Assembly (NCBI GenBank): GCA_963814355.1
Contig: CAWFCZ010000018.1
Coordinates: forward strand, 806,001-870,000
Direction: 5' to 3'
DNA from: JADGOV01 sp963814355
Lineage (GTDB): Bacteria > Actinomycetota > Actinomycetes > JADGOV01
DNA length: 64,000 nucleotides
Below the pieces are notes generated by a model. The model saw only the letters and a program-made list of their open reading frames with translations. It made no database searches and was not told the origin of the DNA. The position numbers were made by a program, and so were the translations under genes. This document shows, piece by piece, positions 60,657 through 64,000 of this stretch (position 1 is the first letter of the stretch; each line of letters begins with the position of its first letter).

Positions 60657-61314
60657 GCGACTAGGGGAAGACGCGGTCCTGGTGATCGGGCTCGGTCGAT
60701 TCGGCGGCGCCCTGGCCCTGATGCTGGAACGGCTGGGCCACGAAGTGCTGGCCGTCGACGCCAGTCACGCCCTCGTCCAGGAGTACTCCGGGGAAATCAC
60801 GCACGCGGTGGAAGCCGACGCGACCAGCGCGGCGGCCCTGCGCCAGATTGGCGCCCGGGATTTCAAGACGGCCATCGTGGCCATCGGCACCGGCATCGAG
60901 GCCAGCCTGCTCAGCGCCGGCGCGCTGGTGGACCTCGGAGTGCCGCAGATCTGGGCCAAGGCGATCACCACCCCCCACGGTCGCATCCTCGAGCGCATCG
61001 GCGTCCAGCACGTGGTCTATCCGGAACGCGCGATGGGCCAACGGGTCGCACACCTCATCTCCGGCCGGATCCTGGACTTCATCGAGTTCGACGACGGGTT
61101 CGCGATCGCGAAGCTCAAAGCCCCTCATCACGTAACCGGGCAGACCCTCGCCCAGTCCGGGCTGCGCACCAAGTACGGCGTCACGATCGTCGGGGTCAAG
61201 AGCCCGGGCCAGGACTTCACCCATGCCCAGCCGGAGACCTTGGTGGCCCACCGGGACCTACTGATCGTGTCCGGGCAGACCATCCTCGTGGAGGAGTTCG
61301 CCGCCACCCTCTGA
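60649..61314 (+). CDS. TrkA/KtrA K+ uptake regulatory subunit
   Basis: A 221-residue RCK protein that gates the membrane subunit with NAD(H) or ATP/ADP. The Rossmann motif is VIGLGRFGGALALMLERLGH, with VDASHALVQEYS after it. The RCK-C domain covers about 135-221. The TTG at 60649 is used: it lies before the membrane-subunit stop and follows GGAGGAG at eleven bases. The downstream gap to the TolB-like gene has a 15-base repeat CCTCGGCGCCCGGTC at about 61350 and 61379. Confidence 0.93.
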   Translation: MARRLGEDAVLVIGLGRFGGALALMLERLGHEVLAVDASHALVQEYSGEITHAVEADATSAAALRQIGARDFKTAIVAIGTGIEASLLSAGALVDLGVPQIWAKAITTPHGRILERIGVQHVVYPERAMGQRVAHLISGRILDFIEFDDGFAIAKLKAPHHVTGQTLAQSGLRTKYGVTIVGVKSPGQDFTHAQPETLVAHRDLLIVSGQTILVEEFAATL

Positions 61315-61390
61315 TCGTTACCGTGCGGCGCAGCGCCCGATGGAAGCAGCCTCGGCGCCCGGTCGGCTGACCGGCCGCCTCGGCGCCCGG

Positions 61391-62290
61391 TCAGCGGACC
61401 GGCTGCCAGTCCGGGTCCTGACCGGCAGCGAGGCGTCGCCAGCCGGTTCCGTCGGCCGCCGCGGTGTAGATCTGCCTGGTGTTGCCGGTGTGCTTCGTGA
61501 AGGCGACCTTGTCCCCGCTCGGGGAGTACACGCCGCCGTCGGTTGTGTAGCTCCGGGACGGTTGCAGCACGCTGACATGGAGTGGGCTGTCATCACCGGA
61601 GAAGTCACGCGCGGTCTGCACAAAGGAGAACAGGATGCCCGACCCGTCCGGGTTCCAATTCGCGTCATACATGTCGTCCGCGGAGTGCACGCTGCCGCCG
61701 GTCCAGGTCATGACATCGACGGCGCCGGTGGCGACGTCCACCCGCGAGATGCACTTCAGCCCGTCGTCGACACAGGGATAGGTACCACCGAAGGCTCCGC
61801 CATTGAAGGCGATGCTTCGGCCGTCGGGTGACCAGGCGATCGGTCGGTTCTCCACGTACTGGTCGGTCACCGTCGCCGCGATGCCGAACGGTTCCGTGGA
61901 GCTGATCCGCACCACGACGCTGGGGCCACCGACGGGTGTGGTGTACACGGCGGCCAGCGAGGTGCCGTCCGGTGACCAGGCAGGTGCGCCCAGGCCACCG
62001 GTTCGGGTTAGCTGCCTCTGCCGCCTGCCGTCGGCGTTCATCACCCACACGTTCCCGCCACGCAGCATGGCCAGGCGGCCGCCGTCCGGGGACCAACGCG
62101 GCTTCGTGCCCACGGTCACCCGCCGTAGGTTAGCCCCGGCCGGGGTCATGGTGTAGATCACGCCGCTGCGAACGAAGGCGATCCGCCCGTCGGCCCCCGG
62201 AAAGGCGGCGTCGGCGACTCCGGTTCCCAGCGGAGCCCAGAGCACGCACACCGTGATCGCGAGACCGACGAGTCGACGGGTTGCGTTCAT
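61391..62290 (-). CDS. Secreted TolB/PD40-type beta-propeller protein
   Basis: A 299-residue exported protein that begins RRLVGLAITVCVLWAPLGTG, ending ADAAFP. PD40 units include KPRWSPDGGRLAMLRGGNVW, PAWSPDGTSLAAVYTT and PIAWSPDGRSIAFNG. It is the intact paralogue of the pseudogene at 34.3 kb (for example IYTMTPAGANLRRVTVGTK and AGQDPDWQPVR at the end). No lipobox. ATG 62290 begins the signal peptide; the frame is open to 62392. Confidence 0.82.
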   Translation of the reverse strand: MNATRRLVGLAITVCVLWAPLGTGVADAAFPGADGRIAFVRSGVIYTMTPAGANLRRVTVGTKPRWSPDGGRLAMLRGGNVWVMNADGRRQRQLTRTGGLGAPAWSPDGTSLAAVYTTPVGGPSVVVRISSTEPFGIAATVTDQYVENRPIAWSPDGRSIAFNGGAFGGTYPCVDDGLKCISRVDVATGAVDVMTWTGGSVHSADDMYDANWNPDGSGILFSFVQTARDFSGDDSPLHVSVLQPSRSYTTDGGVYSPSGDKVAFTKHTGNTRQIYTAAADGTGWRRLAAGQDPDWQPVR

Positions 62291-63022
62291 GGTGGGCGGT
62301 CCTCTGGCCGGCGGACACCGACTCGGCGGAGTCGGTTTCGCAACTGTAGGCAGCTGACGTGCCGCCGGACCGATCCAGCAGCAAGGGTTCACGCCGATGG
62401 CCCACCCACAAGCCGGACCTCCGGCAGAAGTCCGGCGCGCCCGGGAGGACTGGGTAAGAGTCAGGCGTTCCGGCCGGAACCGGGACGACGGCTCCTCCCC
62501 TACGGCGCCGGAAAGCTTGTCGGGGTCGAGGCGTAAGAACGCCGCGTCGCTGGTCAGCCAGTCTCGGTCGCCCAGCCGCCGCCGGCCGTAGCGAGCACGT
62601 CGGCATATGCACGCCGGATCGGCCGCGATGAACCAAGTGCCGGCGACGTGATCGCTCCGCTCCGGCGACCAATGTCCACAACCGGTGCGCGGCTTGCAGC
62701 CTCCGTTGATAGTCGGGCCCGAAGTCGGCCGTCAGGCTTCGCGCATCGAATCGGCAACCTGCGATCGCGGGTCCCGGCCGAGGCGGAGACGAGCGTGGGG
62801 ACCGAGGCGGCTGGTGAGCTGGCGGACCACCTCGCGGATGTCCATCCGCGCAGGCGCGCGTGCGTCCACACCCAATCGAGGTCATACGTATCACAACCAT
62901 GTCACCTCCACCCTTGACGGCGGTCGAGGCTGCGCGATCCGCCCACGTTGACCCGTTCGATTAGGTGGGCCGCCGGGCTGGGGCCTTGGCTCCGACCGGC
63001 TCCGGGCGCGGTCAGGTGCCAC
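62291..63022. other. 732-base gene-poor interval
   Basis: Only a decayed antitoxin-like gene is recognisable (see 62600-62845); the frame after it stays open to a stop at 62461 without similarity I know. No promoter or IS element was recognised. Confidence 0.5.
62600..62845 (-). pseudogene. MbcA/ParS-type antitoxin relic spread over three frames
   Basis: From ATG 62845 the three frames in turn give MDIREVVRQLTSRLGP, then PTLVSASAGTRDRRLPIRCA and KPDG, then RRLQAAHRLWTLVAGAE, then SDHVAGTWFIAADP. Put together they follow the consensus of MbcA/ParS/Xre antitoxins paired with RES toxins (usual VVRELxxxLGPTLVAALAGVRDRKLP ... RLQAAHRVWxLI ... EHVARAWFIGANP). At least three frameshifts separate the pieces. 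No RES-domain toxin is found beside it. Confidence 0.6.
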
Positions 63023-63328
63023 TCAGCCATAAGGCCCCAGGAACCGCTCGCCGTTGAAGTGGATCAGGTGCGTGGGATTGTCGGCGCACCAGACTTCCGT
63101 TTCCCACGCGATCTGCGCCACGTATTTCCGCATGACGGCCCGGCTGGGAAAGCAGGAGACGTAGACCAGGCCTGAAGAGGATCCGCCGAAGAGTGCAGCC
63201 AACTCGCGGTGTCGCTTGGCGTCGACCGGCCCGTGCGAGGTCGCTGCCTCTAGGCATAGGAAGAAATCGTTGGCGCCGATGCTCACGGTCACCAAACGCG
63301 TGGTGGGATACGTCCGAACGAACGTCAT
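63023..63328 (-). CDS. Conserved small protein of unknown function
   Basis: A 101-residue protein from ATG 63328, which overlaps the CsbD-relic stop as ATGA. It reads MTFVRTYPTTRLVTVSI, FGGSSSGLVYVSCFPSRAVM, YVAQIAWETEVWCADNP and HLIHFNGERFLGPYG. The last phrase, with Trp/Cys and an HFNGERFLGPY end, looks conserved, but I cannot name the family. The frame upstream fuses with part of the CsbD gene, but the internal ATG gives the natural start. Confidence 0.6.
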   Translation of the reverse strand: MTFVRTYPTTRLVTVSIGANDFFLCLEAATSHGPVDAKRHRELAALFGGSSSGLVYVSCFPSRAVMRKYVAQIAWETEVWCADNPTHLIHFNGERFLGPYG

Positions 63329-63505
63329 GGGCGCCGCGGGTGCTTCTTGAACGCATCCTTGACCTTCTCGCCAGCGGCTATGAGGTCTGATCCCGATGCC
63401 GTTTGGCCTGCCCGCTGCTGTTACCAGTGGCGCCGTGTCGGCCACTTCCTTAACCTTTCCCGTGACCCACTGGAGCTTGTTGCTCACCTTGTCCTGCAAG
63501 CTCAT
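63325..63505 (-). pseudogene. CsbD-like stress protein gene with frameshifts
   Basis: Begins MSLQDKVSNKLQWVTGKVKE, like CsbD (usual MSxxDKxxNKxxxxxGKxKE). The next frame continues with GATGNSSGQAK, and another frame gives SDLIAAGEKVKDAFKKHPRR then P and TGA at 63325. All three parts fit CsbD (ATGN..., AGEKVKDAFKK), so one or two small indels broke the gene. CsbD proteins are stress-induced with unknown mechanism. Confidence 0.6.
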
Positions 63506-63855
63506 AAGCTTCCTTCTCTGGGCCTTTCGAAGTTTGGCCGCGACACCATCGCCGCCGGGTACCCGGGCGGAAGCCGCGGGCGGTGCGGGCGGTGCTCCTC
63601 ACGGTGCGGTTGGTTTGGGCTTCGGTACCGGCGTTCGTGATCCCGGTTTCGTCAACCGCATCGCTCCGGCGGCCTCGAAGACACTACGGTCTTGCACATC
63701 GACTCTGGGCTTAGGTTCCGCCGCTGCTGCTCGCACCGTTCGTGGTCCGCGAAACGGCCCGTCGTCCCGGCGAGCCGCTACGGGCACGGCACGGAGCGCC
63801 CGGCAAATACAGCGGAACCGCGCCACTGTGTGACAACTCGCGTACAGTGGGCAAT
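63506..63855. other. 350-base gene-poor interval before the GAF gene
   Basis: No gene recognised. Minus-strand frames are Arg/Ala-rich without family patterns. The right end contains TACAGT, seven bases before the GAF-domain start codon. Confidence 0.5.
63843..63855 (+). promoter_or_regulatory. Candidate leaderless promoter -10 (TACAGT) for the GAF-domain gene
   Basis: TACAGT at 63843-63848, seven bases before ATG 63856. Confidence 0.5.
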
Positions 63856-64000
63856 ATGGTGGTGGGGGATGTGCTGTCCGGGGTGTTGAGCGAGTTCGCC
63901 CGCACCCTGGTCACCGACTTCCCCATCCAGGGCATTCTGGATCATCTGGTGCAGCGCATCGTCGAGGTGCTGCCGGTGACCGGCGCCGGGGTGACCTTGA
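63856..64000 (+). CDS. GAF-domain signalling protein, N-terminal 48 residues (partial)
   Basis: Runs off the right edge. The visible part, VLSGVLSEFARTLVTDFPIQ then GILDHLVQRIVEVLPVTGAG, is the first helix and strand of a GAF domain as in GAF-ANTAR regulators, GAF phosphatases and diguanylate cyclases of actinobacteria. Output domain not visible. GTG codons at 63859 and 63862 are alternative starts. Confidence 0.75.
   Translation, partial: MVVGDVLSGVLSEFARTLVTDFPIQGILDHLVQRIVEVLPVTGAGVTL

Overview
The window is a high-GC, gene-dense actinobacterial chromosome segment. Mycothiol genes (mshB, mca), the succinylase DAP/lysine branch (dapC, dapD, dapE), a class F sortase, DUF3117/DUF4245/DUF4307/DUF6113/DUF6542 proteins, GTG/TTG starts and ATGA/GTGA/TGATG gene overlaps all point that way. 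The core gene order follows, from memory, the descending Mycobacterium tuberculosis order Rv1212c to Rv1080c (glgA, DUF3117, tag, dapE, dapD, dapC, fdxC, mshB, typA, mutT2, ychF-like, lytB2/ispH, Rv1109c, xseA, xseB, DUF4245, glpX, fum, phoH2, Z-FPP synthase, Rv1084/YyaL, Rv1083, mca, DUF4307, greA). Sortase, DUF4397 and DUF6113 argue against Mycobacterium itself. I cannot name the genus.

Layout. 1-11.6 kb: end of a glycogen synthase-like gene, pepA, DUF3117, a PaaG-type hydratase, a ROK kinase, tag, a DivIVA-domain protein, a LOG protein, the dapE/dapD/dapC/fdxA group and a GNAT. 11.6-18.6 kb: pgi and cysS separated by relics (CrtC-like lipocalin, DrrA/DrrB ABC transporter), then a DUF4397 surface protein with a sortase. 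18.6-24.8 kb: DUF6113, an FtsH-like protease, mshB, typA and a frameshifted mutT. 25-33.8 kb: pterin dehydratase plus YchF-like GTPase, rmuC, DUF6542, ispH diverging from an Rv1109c-like gene, xseA-xseB, DUF4245 and a kynureninase-like aminotransferase. 34-45 kb: a broken TolB-like gene, glpX, fumC, a PIN-toxin relic, a TolB-like protein, a lytic transglycosylase, rhomboid, phoH, a cis-prenyltransferase and aqpZ. 45-47 kb: YyaL. 47.1-55.6 kb: an accessory insertion between the Rv1084 and Rv1083/mca homologues, with an integrase-like fragment, a copper-handling operon (sco1, YxxxD lipoprotein, hemerythrin, PCuAC), an MT-A70 methyltransferase with a small HTH protein, and a 1212-residue SBBP/RTX exoprotein; the arfB gene at 55.6 kb borders it. 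56-61.3 kb: mca, DUF4307, greA, hppD and a TrkH/TrkA potassium uptake pair. 61.3-64 kb: a third TolB-like gene, relics of an MbcA/ParS antitoxin and a CsbD protein, and the start of a GAF-domain gene.

Two themes stand out. About eight broken genes lie in an otherwise compact region, two of them broken by perfect 8-bp tandem duplications. Ten start codons lie 6-8 bases after a TANNNT hexamer, with no room for a ribosome binding site, suggesting widespread leaderless transcription. No tRNA, rRNA, CRISPR array or intact insertion sequence was seen.
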